64,000 nt of DNA from the NCBI RefSeq assembly GCF_030506325.1, contig NZ_CP120683.1:2480001-2544000 (forward strand), written 5' to 3'. The notes below the pieces were generated by a model. That model was not told the DNA's origin and did not search any database. It worked only from the letters and a program-made list of their open reading frames with translations. This DNA is from Tunicatimonas pelagia (GTDB taxonomy: Bacteria > Bacteroidota > Bacteroidia > Cytophagales > Cyclobacteriaceae). Positions 1-9,911 of this stretch are shown one piece after another (position 1 is the first letter of the stretch; every line of letters starts with the position of its first letter). Position numbers and translations under genes: made by a program.

Positions 1-82
1 CTTTTTCCTCGTTCAAAATAGGGGTTACTTTAGATAAGCATCCAGTGCAATTGATATTTGATTTGAATTTTAACGTACTCAT
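1..82 (-). CDS. Heavy-metal-associated (HMA) copper chaperone, partial
   Basis: Only the first 27 codons are inside the window; the gene runs off the left edge. The start is the CAT at 80-82 read on the minus strand. The translated start contains the motif NINCTGCLSK, an M/NxCxxC metal site like that of CopZ/Atx1 chaperones, which carry Cu(I) to the N-terminal domain of CopA. It lies 30 bp downstream of copA in the same direction, so it is probably the last gene of an araC-copA-chaperone operon. Too short to call the subfamily. Confidence 0.7.
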   Translation of the reverse strand, partial: MSTLKFKSNINCTGCLSKVTPILNEEK

Positions 83-112
83 TTTTCTAGTATTTACTTG
101 GTTGAACATGGT

Positions 113-2356
113 TTAAAGTTTTGCCGCCTTTAGTCTTAGGCTATTGGCTACCACCGAGACCGAACTAAACGCCATCGCGGCTCCGGCAATCATGGGATCA
201 AGGAGAAAGCCATTCATAAAATACAAGGCTCCGGCAGCGATAGGAATACCGATCACATTGTAGATAAAGGCCCAAAACAGGTTTTGCTTGATGCCTCTGA
301 CCGTTTTCCTGGATAGTTGTAACGCTTTCGGAATGGCTTGTAAGTCCGAGGTGATGAGAGTCATTTTTGCCACATCCATCGTAATGTCTGAGCCTTTACC
401 CATCGCGATGCTAACATCGGCCTGGGCTAAGGCATGGGAGTCATTAATCCCATCACCGACCATCGCCACGACTTTGCCTTGCGACTGCAAGTCTTCCACA
501 AACGCGGCTTTGTCAGATGGCATCACTTCGGCTTGGAAATGTGCTATGCCAACCTGATCGGCAACCGCTTTTGCCGTTTGCTCATTATCTCCGGTGAGCA
601 TGTAGACTTCAATACCTCGGCTTTGCAGGGTTTTGATAGCCTCTGCCGAGCTTTCCTTAATCTCATCGGCAATGGCCAATAGAGCCAGAACGTGGGTATC
701 GTTGGCAAAAAAGATCACGGTCTTGCCCTGGCTTCTCCATTCGCTGGATTGCTTTTCTAAAGAGGCAGAGAAGATAATCCCTTTGCTATGCAGCAAGCGT
801 TGATTTCCAATATAAAAATATTCGCCATCACGAGATTGAGCCTCAGCCCCCATACCGGTGATACTCTGGAAACCGGTAACGGCCTCTGCCTGTAATCCTT
901 CCTCTTTCAACCGGGCTACGACCGCTTCCGCCAACGGATGTTCGGATTGGGATTCAATGGCTAACAGCACCTGTTTGTAATAGTTATTCCCATCTTCCCA
1001 ATACCAATCGGTCACCGTAGGTTTTCCTTTGGTGATGGTGCCGGTTTTGTCCAGGACAATAGCGTTGGTTTTGTGGCCCAGCTCCAGACTTTCCGCATCT
1101 TTGATCAGAATATTGTTCTCGGCCCCTTTGCCGATGCCAACCATTATCGCCGTGGGAGTTGCTAGTCCCAGCGCGCAAGGACAGGCGATAACCAAGACCG
1201 CCACTGAGGTAAGTAAAGCATGAGTAAAGGCATCATCACCGCCTACCAGCATCCAGGTAATGAATGTTGTGATGGCGATAACCATGACGATAGGCACAAA
1301 AACGCCAGCAATCTTATCCACCAGCTTTTGCACCGGGGCTTTGCTCCCCTGCGCTTCCTGTACCATCTTAATAATTTGGGATAGTAAGGTTTCGCCACCG
1401 ACTTTCTTGGCAACGAACTGAAAACTTCCTTTTTGATTGACCGTTCCGGCAAAGACCTGATCGCCTTTGGTTTTTTCTACCGGCACCGGTTCGCCGGTAA
1501 TCATGCTTTCGTCTACAAACGAACTCCCTTCGGATACTTCCCCATCCACCGGTATTTTCTCGCCTGGTCTAACAACAATCGTAAACCCTTTTTGCACCGA
1601 AGCGATTGGCATTTCCATCTCTTGACCGTTTTGGATGACCTTAAGCGTCTTGGTCTGCAATCCCATTAGCTTTTTGATAGCCGATGAGGTATTGGACTTA
1701 GCGCGTTCTTCCAGTAGTTTGCCCAGCGATATAAACGTGATAATCACGGTAGCCGCTTCGTAGTAGACATGAGGATGAATGCCTCTGGCGTGCCAAAAAT
1801 CAGGAAAGAGTGTGTTAAAAACACTGAAGATAAAAGCGATTCCGGTACTGAGGGCAACCAACGTATCCATACTGGCTTTGCCGTGTCGGGCTTGCTTGAA
1901 GGCATTGATGTAAAAGCTTCGTCCAAACCAGAACAGGATCGGTACGCTCAGCACCATTGAAATCCATCTTCCCGGAATCCAGTCCATGTAAAACATGCCC
2001 AGTATAAAAACTGGGAGTGTTAGGACGGCTGCCCAGATGGTTCGCTGCTTGATGCTTTGGTAATGTTGTCTTTGCAGGTTTTCTTGCGCTTCTGCCGGGT
2101 CTTCGGCATCTACAATCAAATCGTAGCCAACAGCCTGCAAGGCATTTTGCAAATCAGTCGGGGCGAGGGCTTGATCATATTCCACCAACACGGATGAAGA
2201 AGCAAAATTCACACTGGCATTGGATACGCCCTCAGTATGGGTCAAAATAGACTCCACACTGGATGCACAAGCGGCACACGTCATTCCGGTGACTGGAAAT
2301 GACTGCTTTGCGATCTTCGTTTTTTTCTTGGGAATTAATATATCGGTAGTCTCCAT
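113..2356 (-). CDS. copA: Cu(I)-exporting P1B-type ATPase CopA
   Basis: Pumps Cu(I) (and probably Ag(I)) out of the cytoplasm using ATP; inner-membrane protein of 747 residues, usual length for CopA. Visible parts in order: one N-terminal HMA domain with MTCAAC at residues 25-30, membrane helices, the TGEP actuator motif, the CPC ion site at residues 392-394, the phosphorylated Asp in DKTGT at residue 436, SEHPLAEAV in the nucleotide domain, and GDGIND. The last two helices carry YN and MAFSS, the residues typical of the Cu(I) subgroup rather than Zn/Cd pumps. It lies between an HMA-AraC regulator and a small HMA chaperone on the same strand, which points to one copper-responsive unit. Confidence 0.95.
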   Translation of the reverse strand: METTDILIPKKKTKIAKQSFPVTGMTCAACASSVESILTHTEGVSNASVNFASSSVLVEYDQALAPTDLQNALQAVGYDLIVDAEDPAEAQENLQRQHYQSIKQRTIWAAVLTLPVFILGMFYMDWIPGRWISMVLSVPILFWFGRSFYINAFKQARHGKASMDTLVALSTGIAFIFSVFNTLFPDFWHARGIHPHVYYEAATVIITFISLGKLLEERAKSNTSSAIKKLMGLQTKTLKVIQNGQEMEMPIASVQKGFTIVVRPGEKIPVDGEVSEGSSFVDESMITGEPVPVEKTKGDQVFAGTVNQKGSFQFVAKKVGGETLLSQIIKMVQEAQGSKAPVQKLVDKIAGVFVPIVMVIAITTFITWMLVGGDDAFTHALLTSVAVLVIACPCALGLATPTAIMVGIGKGAENNILIKDAESLELGHKTNAIVLDKTGTITKGKPTVTDWYWEDGNNYYKQVLLAIESQSEHPLAEAVVARLKEEGLQAEAVTGFQSITGMGAEAQSRDGEYFYIGNQRLLHSKGIIFSASLEKQSSEWRSQGKTVIFFANDTHVLALLAIADEIKESSAEAIKTLQSRGIEVYMLTGDNEQTAKAVADQVGIAHFQAEVMPSDKAAFVEDLQSQGKVVAMVGDGINDSHALAQADVSIAMGKGSDITMDVAKMTLITSDLQAIPKALQLSRKTVRGIKQNLFWAFIYNVIGIPIAAGALYFMNGFLLDPMIAGAAMAFSSVSVVANSLRLKAAKL

Positions 2357-2400
2357 TGTTTTTCTATTTTTAGGATACTACAAAGCTCGGAAATCCGCTA

Positions 2401-2415
2401 TGTAAAACTGTTACA
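2401..2415. promoter_or_regulatory. Small inverted repeat upstream of copA
   Basis: The sequence TGTAA-AACTG-TTACA is a perfect 5-bp inverted repeat centred about 50 bp before the copA start, in the short gap between the regulator gene and copA. Position and symmetry suggest an operator. The arms are short and could occur by chance. Confidence 0.3.
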
Positions 2416-2445
2416 CAATTTTGGGTAAGAGTTATATGATTCTGG

Positions 2446-3009
2446 CTAGATGGAATCTAGGGGCTTACGGTCGCTTCTAAGTTTTTTAAAGTGGCTGGGA
2501 GACATGCCGGTTTCTTTTTTGAATTGCACGGAAAGATGGGCTACACTGCTGTAGCCGAGCTGGTAAGCAATCTGGGAGAGGGCCATTTCGTTGTAAAAGA
2601 GCAGCTCTTTTACTTTCTCAATTTTTTGCTTGAGGATAAATTTTTCAATGGTAATCCCTTCCACCGATGAAAAGAGCTTGCTGAGCGAGCTGTATTCCTG
2701 ATGAAGATGATCACTTATCAGGGTAGAAAAGTTCACTTCTAAGGGGGCTTCACGATGGTGGATTTGCTGAATGATGAGCGATTTGATCTGGCTGATCTGT
2801 TTTGATTTTTTATCCTCTAAAAGCTCAAAGCCTCTATCCTCAAGCATAGTGGCCAATTGGGCTTGTTGCTCTTGGGTAAGATCGACTTTCAGTGTGGCCT
2901 CTCCCAACTCAATACTGGTTAATGGCAATTCAAGCTGCTCAAATACCTGGCTGACCGCCTCAACGCAGCGGGGGCAGACCATGTTTTTTATATTAAATGT
3001 TTTGTTCAT
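2446..3009 (-). CDS. AraC-family regulator fused to an HMA metal-binding domain
   Basis: 187 residues. The N-terminal ~70 residues are an HMA-like domain with MVCPRC near residues 10-15, in the position of the MxCxxC copper site. The C-terminal ~100 residues are an AraC helix-turn-helix pair (IAYQLGYSSVAHLSVQFKKE and SPSHFKKL). The simplest reading is a one-component regulator whose HMA domain senses Cu(I), or receives it from the neighbouring chaperone, and controls copA 89 bp downstream. The layout matches a known Bacteroidota architecture, but the sensing role is inferred. No other copper regulator is visible nearby. Start chosen at the first Met, directly before the HMA beta strand. Confidence 0.85.
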   Translation of the reverse strand: MNKTFNIKNMVCPRCVEAVSQVFEQLELPLTSIELGEATLKVDLTQEQQAQLATMLEDRGFELLEDKKSKQISQIKSLIIQQIHHREAPLEVNFSTLISDHLHQEYSSLSKLFSSVEGITIEKFILKQKIEKVKELLFYNEMALSQIAYQLGYSSVAHLSVQFKKETGMSPSHFKKLRSDRKPLDSI

Positions 3010-3073
3010 TGATCTTAAAACTCAACTTCTTGCACAAAAGTAGTAAATGATTCATGTGACCAATTATTGATAG

Positions 3074-3100
3074 GTTTCATACCTTTTGCCGCTATGAAAC
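3074..3100. promoter_or_regulatory. Inverted repeat upstream of the HMA-AraC gene
   Basis: GTTTCATA (3074-3081) and TATGAAAC (3093-3100) form a perfect 8-bp inverted repeat with an 11-bp spacer, 65 bp before the regulator's start. This is a plausible operator for autoregulation, or a site shared with the gene on the other side. Confidence 0.4.
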
Positions 3101-3131
3101 GATAATATAATTAGTATCTGGTCAAATTTCT

Positions 3132-3170
3132 ACTATGCAAATTTAACATCATGTGTTAAATTTGCATAGT
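3132..3170. promoter_or_regulatory. Perfect 17-bp inverted repeat abutting the AAA_14 start codon
   Basis: Positions 3132-3148 and 3154-3170 are exact reverse complements (17 of 17) separated by TCATG. The right arm ends one base before the ATG at 3172, so the repeat occupies the ribosome-binding region. As RNA it would form a strong hairpin that hides the start; as DNA it would be a large dimer operator. Either way it probably controls the downstream ATPase gene. Confidence 0.7.
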
Positions 3171-3171
3171 T

Positions 3172-4356
3172 ATGATTCAGCGCCGATTAGAAGATAAGAT
3201 AAGAAGTGCCCTCAAACGAAGTCCCTCGGTCGCTTTAATGGGGCCTCGGCAGGTAGGGAAAACGACCCTGGCATTCAGTATTTCGGAAGCTATGCCATCG
3301 GTCTACCTTGATCTGGAAGACCGCCTTGATTTGGAAAAGGTGAGGGATATAGCCCTGTTTCATGCTGAAAACAGCGATAAGCTCATCATCCTGGATGAGA
3401 TTCAGCGATTGCCGGAAGTGTTTGCTCCTCTGCGGGGTATTATCGATAAAGAACGGCGCAAAGGGAATAAAGCGGGACAGTTTCTGTTTCTGGGATCGGC
3501 TTCTATCGATTTACTTCAACAGTCCAGTGAATCACTGGCTGGCCGAATAGCTTATATCGAACTCTATCCCGTTGACTTGCACGAATACACAAAAGCTGAA
3601 GGCGGCGGACAGGATGCCTTGAATAGGCTATGGCTACGCGGCGGCTTCCCGGAAAGTCTACTCGCCGAAACAGAACAAGATAGTCTGGATTGGCGAAAAG
3701 ATTTTATCCGTACCTATCTGGAACGCGACATACCACAACTAGGGCCGAGAATTCCGGCAGAAACGCTGGAACGGTTCTGGACGATGCTCGCCCACAACCA
3801 GGGCACCGTACTGAATGCTTCGCATCTGGGGCGTAATCTGGATGTTGCCAGTGTCACCATTGGCCGTTACTTAGACCTGATGGTGGATTTACTGTTAGTT
3901 CGCCGTCTGAAACCCTGGACACGTAATGTAGGGAAACGTCTGGTTCGCTCTCCCAAAATTTATGTCCGTGATAGTGGCTTGACCCATGCCCTGCTCAACA
4001 TCATTACCATGAATGATCTGCTGGGTCATCCGGTAGTCGGGGGCAGTTGGGAAGGGTTCGTGATTGAAAACCTGATGGCGGTTGCCCCATCCAGTATGAA
4101 TCCTTTTTACTATCGTACTTCCGGTGGTACTGAAATAGATTTGGTATTGGAATTTGGGGTGAATGAACGATGGGCAGTAGAGATCAAGCGCAGCTCCTCT
4201 CCTTCGGTATCCAAAGGGTTTCACATAGCGTGTGGGGATATACAAGCCACTAAAAAATACGTGGTCTATTCCGGCCAGGACACGTTTTCAATGACCGGGG
4301 ATGTAAAAGCCATATCCTTGTTTGGTTTAATGGAAGAAGTGAAAAAACAGGGATAA
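3172..4356 (+). CDS. AAA_14 / DUF4143 family ATPase
   Basis: 394 residues. The N-terminal AAA_14 domain has Walker A GPRQVGKTT at residues 24-32 and Walker B LIILDEIQ with Asp75-Glu76. The C-terminal half has the DUF4143 pattern, with a nuclease-like end (TEIDLVLEF...WAVEIKRSSSPS) resembling PD-(D/E)xK cores, where E, D and ExK can be seen. The family is common, often scattered singly in genomes, and its cellular role is not established. It stands alone between metal-resistance operons and converges with czcA. The start is set by the ATG right after the palindrome at 3132-3170. Confidence 0.9.
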   Translation: MIQRRLEDKIRSALKRSPSVALMGPRQVGKTTLAFSISEAMPSVYLDLEDRLDLEKVRDIALFHAENSDKLIILDEIQRLPEVFAPLRGIIDKERRKGNKAGQFLFLGSASIDLLQQSSESLAGRIAYIELYPVDLHEYTKAEGGGQDALNRLWLRGGFPESLLAETEQDSLDWRKDFIRTYLERDIPQLGPRIPAETLERFWTMLAHNQGTVLNASHLGRNLDVASVTIGRYLDLMVDLLLVRRLKPWTRNVGKRLVRSPKIYVRDSGLTHALLNIITMNDLLGHPVVGGSWEGFVIENLMAVAPSSMNPFYYRTSGGTEIDLVLEFGVNERWAVEIKRSSSPSVSKGFHIACGDIQATKKYVVYSGQDTFSMTGDVKAISLFGLMEEVKKQG

Positions 4357-4383
4357 TGCTATTCGCTTTGAGAACCTGTTAGA

Positions 4384-4402
4384 GCCTTGCGTTACTCAAG
4401 GC
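4384..4402. terminator. Weak hairpin between convergent genes
   Basis: GCCTTG (4384-4389) and CAAGGC (4397-4402) pair around a 7-nt loop in the 70-bp gap between the convergent AAA_14 and czcA genes. There is no clear T-run on either side, so the terminator role is only suggested by location. Confidence 0.3.
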
Positions 4403-4426
4403 GTCTGCCAAATGCTGAACGAGGAG

Positions 4427-7400
4427 CTAAACATGGCTTTTCTCTTTTTGATCAAGATAGGAGAGTGAGGCTTTTTCACCAAATTTCCAAAACACCAAAG
4501 GCGTGACGATAAGGTTTAAAAGGGTGGAACTAAATAGCCCTGAGAATATAACGGTTGCTACAGGACTGAGGATTTCTTTTCCTGTCTCTCCAGAGGCTAG
4601 CACAAGTGGCGTAAGGGCCAGCAAAGCTGTTAAGGCAGTCATCAATACGGGCACAAGCCGTTCCTGCGTTCCGCGTTTCAGCATGGTAAGATCAAAGCCC
4701 TCATTTTCATATTTCATAAGGTGGAGATAATGCGAGATCATCATGATACCGTTACGTGATGCGATACCAGTCAGCGTGATAAAGCCGACCATTGTTGCAA
4801 TCGAAAACACACCACCTGTCAGATAAATCCCGATGACTGCCCCAATAAAAGATAAAGGAATAGCGAGCATCACCTGTAGGGTTAGACTTATAGATCGGAA
4901 ATGTGTATAAAGCGCGAGAAACATGCCAAGCAGCGAGAAGATACTTAATATTAGAATGTTACGCTGAGCCGAGGCTTGGCTTTCAAACTGTCCGCCATAG
5001 CTGATGTAATAACCGGGCGCGAGTTCCAGCTCTTTATCTAAAACATTCTGTATGTCTTCTACCACACTCACTACATCGCGGCCTTGCGTATTGGCCTGTA
5101 CGACCATGCGGCGATTAACGCTTTCACGGTTAATCAGATTTGGCCCTTTAGCTTCTTCAATATCGGCGACTAGCTGTAAAGGAACGATATTACCGCGCAG
5201 TGTTTCAAAGGGGATTTTACCAATGGCTTCTTTATCATCCCTTGCTTCATCATTTAGACGCAACATTACATCAAACAGACGGTTGCCATCAATAATATTG
5301 GTGACGGTTTGCCCTTGCATGGCAAGTTCCGCATGCTGCGCGGCCTTACCAATCATCACGCCATGTTGGCGTGCTTTATCACGATCAAAATTAACGTGGA
5401 TTTGCGGGATCAAAAGCTGTTGCTCCATTTGCAGGTCGGCAATGCCTTCAATGTCTTTGACTAGGTTTTGCACTTCGGCAGCTTTGGCTCTCAATATGGT
5501 CAGATCATCGCCAAAGATTTTAATTGCAATCTGCGCCCGAATACCGGAGGTGATAAAATCGATACGATGCGAAATCGGCTGACCAATATTGATAATTACG
5601 CCAGGGATTGAACCAAGCTTATCGCGAATATCGGCAACGATTTCTTCCTTATGCCTTTCTGAAGGTTTGAGTGTCACTTCTAACTCTGTTGAGTTCACCC
5701 CAAGCGCGTGTTCATCCTCTTCGGCACGTCCTGTTCTGCGGCCTGTATGGGCTACTTCGGGAATATTGTGCATGAGATTTTCTGCTAAAATACCAAGGCG
5801 GTTACTCTCTTCTAAAGATGTTCCCGGCGGCAAGGTGACATTGATTGTAAAGCTTCCTTCGTTAAATTCAGGCAGGAACTCGCGCCCAAAGGTCGGTACC
5901 AACATAAGCGCCCCTAAAAACATCACGCCGACAAGGATAAAGACAGTTTTGGGACGTGGTAGAGCCAGATTTAAAATTTTGGCATGGCCCGTCTTTAATT
6001 GCCGTATCAGCCAGCCGTCCTTTTCGTCCGCCATGCGTTTCATGGTCGGCAAGAGATAAGAGCACAAAGCTGTCGTTACTGTTAGCGATACAATCATAGA
6101 GGCAATAATGGCCGTAATGTAAGAAACGCCTAAAGGTAAAAATACACGTCCTTCTAGCCCTGACATTGCAAACAAGGGCATAAAGACCATAATCACAATG
6201 ATTGTTGAAAAGATGATAGAGTTTCTAACTTCTTTGGAAGCATTGAATATAACTTGGGTACTCGATAGAGGAGAGCCTTTTTTTCTATTTTCCCTTAATC
6301 TTCTGAAAGAGTTTTCTACATCAACAATTGCATCATCAACCAACTCACCGATTGCTACGGCAAGGCCACCAAGTGTCATCGTGTTGATGCTCATGCCGAA
6401 CCATTTGAAGATGATTAGAGCTACGACAACAGATAAAGGAATTGCGACGAGTGTGATCGCGGTTGTCCTGAAATTCAATAAAAACAGGAACAGGATAATA
6501 GCCACTAAAATAGAGCCATCACGCAAAGCCTCTATAATATTGTGAATGGCATTTTCGATGAAGTCAGCCTGCTTGAAAATTTCAGGATTAAGAACAATAC
6601 CCTTTGGTAGCGTCTTTTCAATCGAGGCAAGCTCTTGCTCAATACTCTTGGTTAAACCAATCGTATCGGTCCCTGGCTGTTTTGAAACAGCCAACAATAC
6701 ACCGGGCTTGCCATTAATTGAAGCATCCCCGCGTTTGGATATTGGCCCGGCCAGTTTAACTTCGGCAATATCAGCCAGTGTTAGAGCAGGTTTATCTGGC
6801 GAAACCTCCTTCGCGATAACGGTTTTTTCAAGATCATCAAGTGATTGGATGCGTCCTAAATTCCGGATAGAGTGTTCTTTATATGATTCTAATAAAAACC
6901 CGCCTGTTGTATTTACATTGGCATTTTCCAATGCCTCTCGCACCTGATGCAGGGTAACATTGTGGTTAAGCATCTTTTGTGGATCAACCAGCACATGATA
7001 TTGTTTTAGGTCACCACCGATCGCCGTAATCTTGGATACACCACTAATGCCTAAAAGCCTTTGCTTTACGTCCCACTCTGCAATCGTGCGAAGGTCAAGC
7101 GAGTTTATATCGGGGTTTTCGGATGTGATGCCGATAAACATCACTTCGCCCATAATTGAAGATACCGGGCCCATAATAGACTGCACATCTTCGGGTAGGC
7201 TCCCCGCAACCTGGTTTAGTTTTTCTGCGACAATTTGACGGGCGAGATAAATCTCCATATCCCAATCAAACTCGACATAAACAATCGAGAACCCGATAGA
7301 AGAGGAAGAACGCACTCGTACTACACCGCTGGCTCCATTCATAGCGGCCTCTATCGGGAAGGTCACTAATGTTTCTACCTCTTCAGGCGCGAGACCTTCG

Positions 7401-7558
7401 GCTTCACTGATTATCGTTACGGTGGGGCGGTTCAGATCTGGAAATACGTCCACTGGCAGGGAGCGCATGACCTGAAAACCGTATACCAGCATCAGCCCAG
7501 CCACAGTAATCACCAGAAGGCGGTAATTCAGGGCAAAACGAATAATCTTATCAAACAT
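4427..7558 (-). CDS. czcA: RND heavy-metal efflux permease (CzcA/CusA family)
   Basis: 1043 residues, standard length for an HME-RND inner-membrane pump that drives metal export across the envelope by proton antiport. Visible features: N-terminal helix followed by PVDVFPDLNRPTV, the fourth-helix charged motif AIGELVDDAIVDVEN, large periplasmic loops, and the second helix bundle ending in SLSYLDQK. The motif is neither the classic DFGxIxDGAV of Zn/Co pumps nor that of Cu/Ag CusA, so the metal cannot be assigned. It is the last gene of a czcI-czcC-czcB-czcA unit, 14 bp after czcB. Separate subunits and an upstream czcI are the proteobacterial layout and differ from the fused system at 11.0 kb, which suggests transfer. 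Confidence 0.92.
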   Translation of the reverse strand: MFDKIIRFALNYRLLVITVAGLMLVYGFQVMRSLPVDVFPDLNRPTVTIISEAEGLAPEEVETLVTFPIEAAMNGASGVVRVRSSSSIGFSIVYVEFDWDMEIYLARQIVAEKLNQVAGSLPEDVQSIMGPVSSIMGEVMFIGITSENPDINSLDLRTIAEWDVKQRLLGISGVSKITAIGGDLKQYHVLVDPQKMLNHNVTLHQVREALENANVNTTGGFLLESYKEHSIRNLGRIQSLDDLEKTVIAKEVSPDKPALTLADIAEVKLAGPISKRGDASINGKPGVLLAVSKQPGTDTIGLTKSIEQELASIEKTLPKGIVLNPEIFKQADFIENAIHNIIEALRDGSILVAIILFLFLLNFRTTAITLVAIPLSVVVALIIFKWFGMSINTMTLGGLAVAIGELVDDAIVDVENSFRRLRENRKKGSPLSSTQVIFNASKEVRNSIIFSTIIVIMVFMPLFAMSGLEGRVFLPLGVSYITAIIASMIVSLTVTTALCSYLLPTMKRMADEKDGWLIRQLKTGHAKILNLALPRPKTVFILVGVMFLGALMLVPTFGREFLPEFNEGSFTINVTLPPGTSLEESNRLGILAENLMHNIPEVAHTGRRTGRAEEDEHALGVNSTELEVTLKPSERHKEEIVADIRDKLGSIPGVIINIGQPISHRIDFITSGIRAQIAIKIFGDDLTILRAKAAEVQNLVKDIEGIADLQMEQQLLIPQIHVNFDRDKARQHGVMIGKAAQHAELAMQGQTVTNIIDGNRLFDVMLRLNDEARDDKEAIGKIPFETLRGNIVPLQLVADIEEAKGPNLINRESVNRRMVVQANTQGRDVVSVVEDIQNVLDKELELAPGYYISYGGQFESQASAQRNILILSIFSLLGMFLALYTHFRSISLTLQVMLAIPLSFIGAVIGIYLTGGVFSIATMVGFITLTGIASRNGIMMISHYLHLMKYENEGFDLTMLKRGTQERLVPVLMTALTALLALTPLVLASGETGKEILSPVATVIFSGLFSSTLLNLIVTPLVFWKFGEKASLSYLDQKEKSHV

Positions 7559-7572
7559 ATCTCATTTCTCCC

Positions 7573-8676
7573 CTAATGGTCGTGGCTGCTATGATCATCA
7601 TGGCTTTCATGATCGTGCGCTTCGTTTTCATGATCATGGCCTGCATGACTATCCCCTTCATGATTTTGGCCATCGTGATGATCATGACCGTCATCGTGAG
7701 AATGCTCCTTTTGCTCATCATGCGGTGTTTCTTCGTGACCATTATCATCATGGTCTTGAATGCTGCCGACTGAGATATATTGAAGTTGGTAATTGCCGTT
7801 TGTTACTACTCGTTCGTTTGGAAACAGGCCGCTTTTAATTTCGATATGATGGCCTGTCTTTGCACCAAGCGTTACATCACGCTTTTCAACTTCCTGCCCT
7901 TTGATTACATAGACGAAATACGAGCCCAGTTCACCCAGAACAGAGCGTTTTGACACAGCTAGAACAGGTTTGTCATTACCAGTAAAAATTTCCATGGTCC
8001 CTTGCAGACCGGACTGAATATCACTGCTTGGCGTATCAACTAAAGCGTAGACAGAAAATGTACGGCTTTCGGGGTCGATGACGCGGTTAATCCGCTGTAT
8101 TTTTCCCTCTATATGACGGTCAGGATTTACATCAAGGTGCACTTCAACCTTTTGGTCAACGGCGATAGAAGCAATATCAGGTGTTTCATAAGCCACACCA
8201 CGCACCAACATTTGTGTCGCATCGCCGATTTCAAGAATATCGCCGCCTGCTTCTACGATTTCACCAACGCCTGCATAAAGATTGAGAATAAACCCATCCA
8301 TAGGCGCAGATAAAACAACATTGCTATTACCAACGCTAACCGGCTCAAGTGTGACAAGTCTTTGTCCCGTTTTGACCTCCTGTCCCACTTTCACGGCGAT
8401 ATCCAAAATTTTACCGCCAAAACGCGGCGAGATGCGGGTTCGTTTTTCAGGTAATAATTCAGTAAAAGCCAGCATATCAACGGTCTGTGTAATTGGCAGA
8501 AACTCTACCTTTGCCGATTCTATGCCCAGATTACTCATTTGCTGATCGCTCAACTCAAAATAAGGGACCGGGCCTACACTGCCTGCAAAGGCGCTTTCAC
8601 CGTGATCATGCCCTGGGCCAGCATTCGCAGGACTGATAAGCATTAAAAAAGAGAGGGTCAGTATAAGTCTTTTCAT
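7573..8676 (-). CDS. czcB: RND efflux periplasmic adaptor with His-rich tail (CzcB-like)
   Basis: Membrane-fusion protein of 367 residues that links the CzcA pump to the CzcC channel in the periplasm. It has a signal peptide (MKRLILTLSFLMLISPANA), a short His-rich start (GPGHDHGES), a lipoyl/beta-barrel core (VGQEVKTGQRLVTLEPV, ISPRFGGKI), and a C-terminal tail of about 50 residues dominated by His, Asp and Glu in HD/HDH repeats. The tail is likely a metal-capturing extension; similar tails occur in Zn/Co/Cd adaptors. The ATG overlaps the czcC stop by 4 bp (8673-8676), indicating translational coupling. Confidence 0.92.
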   Translation of the reverse strand: MKRLILTLSFLMLISPANAGPGHDHGESAFAGSVGPVPYFELSDQQMSNLGIESAKVEFLPITQTVDMLAFTELLPEKRTRISPRFGGKILDIAVKVGQEVKTGQRLVTLEPVSVGNSNVVLSAPMDGFILNLYAGVGEIVEAGGDILEIGDATQMLVRGVAYETPDIASIAVDQKVEVHLDVNPDRHIEGKIQRINRVIDPESRTFSVYALVDTPSSDIQSGLQGTMEIFTGNDKPVLAVSKRSVLGELGSYFVYVIKGQEVEKRDVTLGAKTGHHIEIKSGLFPNERVVTNGNYQLQYISVGSIQDHDDNGHEETPHDEQKEHSHDDGHDHHDGQNHEGDSHAGHDHENEAHDHESHDDHSSHDH

Positions 8677-9908
8677 GGTCTTAATTCCTTTATATCGGTA
8701 AGGCTCTGTCCAATCAGGCTTTCCAGCTCGATTTGCGCCTCAATAGAGTTCAGATATGTTTGTAGAGCTTCATTCTGCACGCCAACGATCCGTTCACGCA
8801 TTTGGAACAAATCGAGAATAGACGCTTGCCCGTTTTCAAATTTTTTATCCGTAATGGATTGCACTTCGTCCCATGAGGGAACAATTTGAGTACGATAGGT
8901 CGAAGCCGATATTTGCGTGGCTTTGGCCTGTTTAAAAGATGCGGCTAGTACACTGGCAAAGTTTTGTTCATTCAATGCATTGAGGTTGCTTTGCGCTAAC
9001 CGGCGTTCTGCCCTCGCCCGTGAAAGTTCGGCATTATTGCGGTCCCAAATCGGAATGGCGATAGTCACACCAAACAAAATTGCTGTACTGTCTTCGTCAA
9101 AATCCCGTTCAATAACGGCGCGAGGAGCAAATTCAGGAAGCGCATCCTGCCTTGCCACGTTATATCGTCTTTCTGCCAGAGCTTTGCGACTTTCCAAAAG
9201 ACGACGGGTACTGCCTTCTTTACCTGCTAATTCTGTTAAAGATAACAGATCGGGAATTTCCGGGCTTTTAGGGCGACTGACCTCAAAGTTGCGTTGATCC
9301 ATTCCGGCCATACGGAGTAGGTTTGCCGCACCGTTTGTTTTTCTGGCCTGAACACCACGAAGCTGCTCTTCCAGTCTCAAGGCTTCGGCTTTAAACACTT
9401 TTGCATCAGCGGCATCAACACGCCCATCCTGCGCAGCACGTTCAATCAATTTTTGTTTTTTGCGGGCATAGTTTGCATTTTCAGAAAGAATCTTTTCCTG
9501 CTCTTGCAATGCCCAATAGGAGGCGTACCCACGCGTGATCGAATGGATGAGCTCCAGCATTTGTGCTTTTTGCTCAATGTTGGCTGTGCGCCTCAACGCA
9601 TCGGCATATGATCTGCGTGATCCAAAGTTTGAGGGTCGTAACGGTTGTTCAATTTCAATCCCGATTGAGCGTGAGGCACTATCTTCAATCGCTGTTGTAT
9701 TAATTTCAGCCGAAGGGTTGGAGGGTGTTTCTATAGTAAAAGCTTCGGCCTTCGCATCAGCTAAATTATTTAATATGCGAGCCGTTTCGGGACTGTTTTG
9801 AAGGGCCTGCTCAATCACTGTTTCCAGTGATAGTATTTCTGCTTTTACCGCTTGAACAGGTGCAAAAAGGGTAAATAGCAAAAGAACAAATGTGTATTTC
9901 ATTGTCAA
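8673..9908 (-). CDS. czcC: TolC-family outer-membrane channel (CzcC-like)
   Basis: 411 residues with a signal peptide ending near APVQAVKA and two outer-membrane-efflux repeats rich in long helices (LSLETVIEQALQNSPE at the start of repeat one; a second repeat after about residue 220). It forms the outer-membrane tunnel of the efflux complex with the two downstream gene products. It overlaps czcB by 4 bp. A structured 82-bp gap separates it from the upstream czcI-like gene. Confidence 0.9.
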   Translation of the reverse strand: MTMKYTFVLLLFTLFAPVQAVKAEILSLETVIEQALQNSPETARILNNLADAKAEAFTIETPSNPSAEINTTAIEDSASRSIGIEIEQPLRPSNFGSRRSYADALRRTANIEQKAQMLELIHSITRGYASYWALQEQEKILSENANYARKKQKLIERAAQDGRVDAADAKVFKAEALRLEEQLRGVQARKTNGAANLLRMAGMDQRNFEVSRPKSPEIPDLLSLTELAGKEGSTRRLLESRKALAERRYNVARQDALPEFAPRAVIERDFDEDSTAILFGVTIAIPIWDRNNAELSRARAERRLAQSNLNALNEQNFASVLAASFKQAKATQISASTYRTQIVPSWDEVQSITDKKFENGQASILDLFQMRERIVGVQNEALQTYLNSIEAQIELESLIGQSLTDIKELRP

Positions 9909-9911
9909 TTT

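Noticed and set aside
3591-3615. GGCGGCGGACAGG in the AAA_14 gene as a further 15-bp insert
   Set aside because: Matches the core only loosely and there is no empty-site comparison; probably ordinary Gly codons.
7551-7773. Met/Ile/Thr-rich frames over the His-rich czcB tail
   Set aside because: Shadow frames created by the CAT/GAT repeats of the His/Asp tail.
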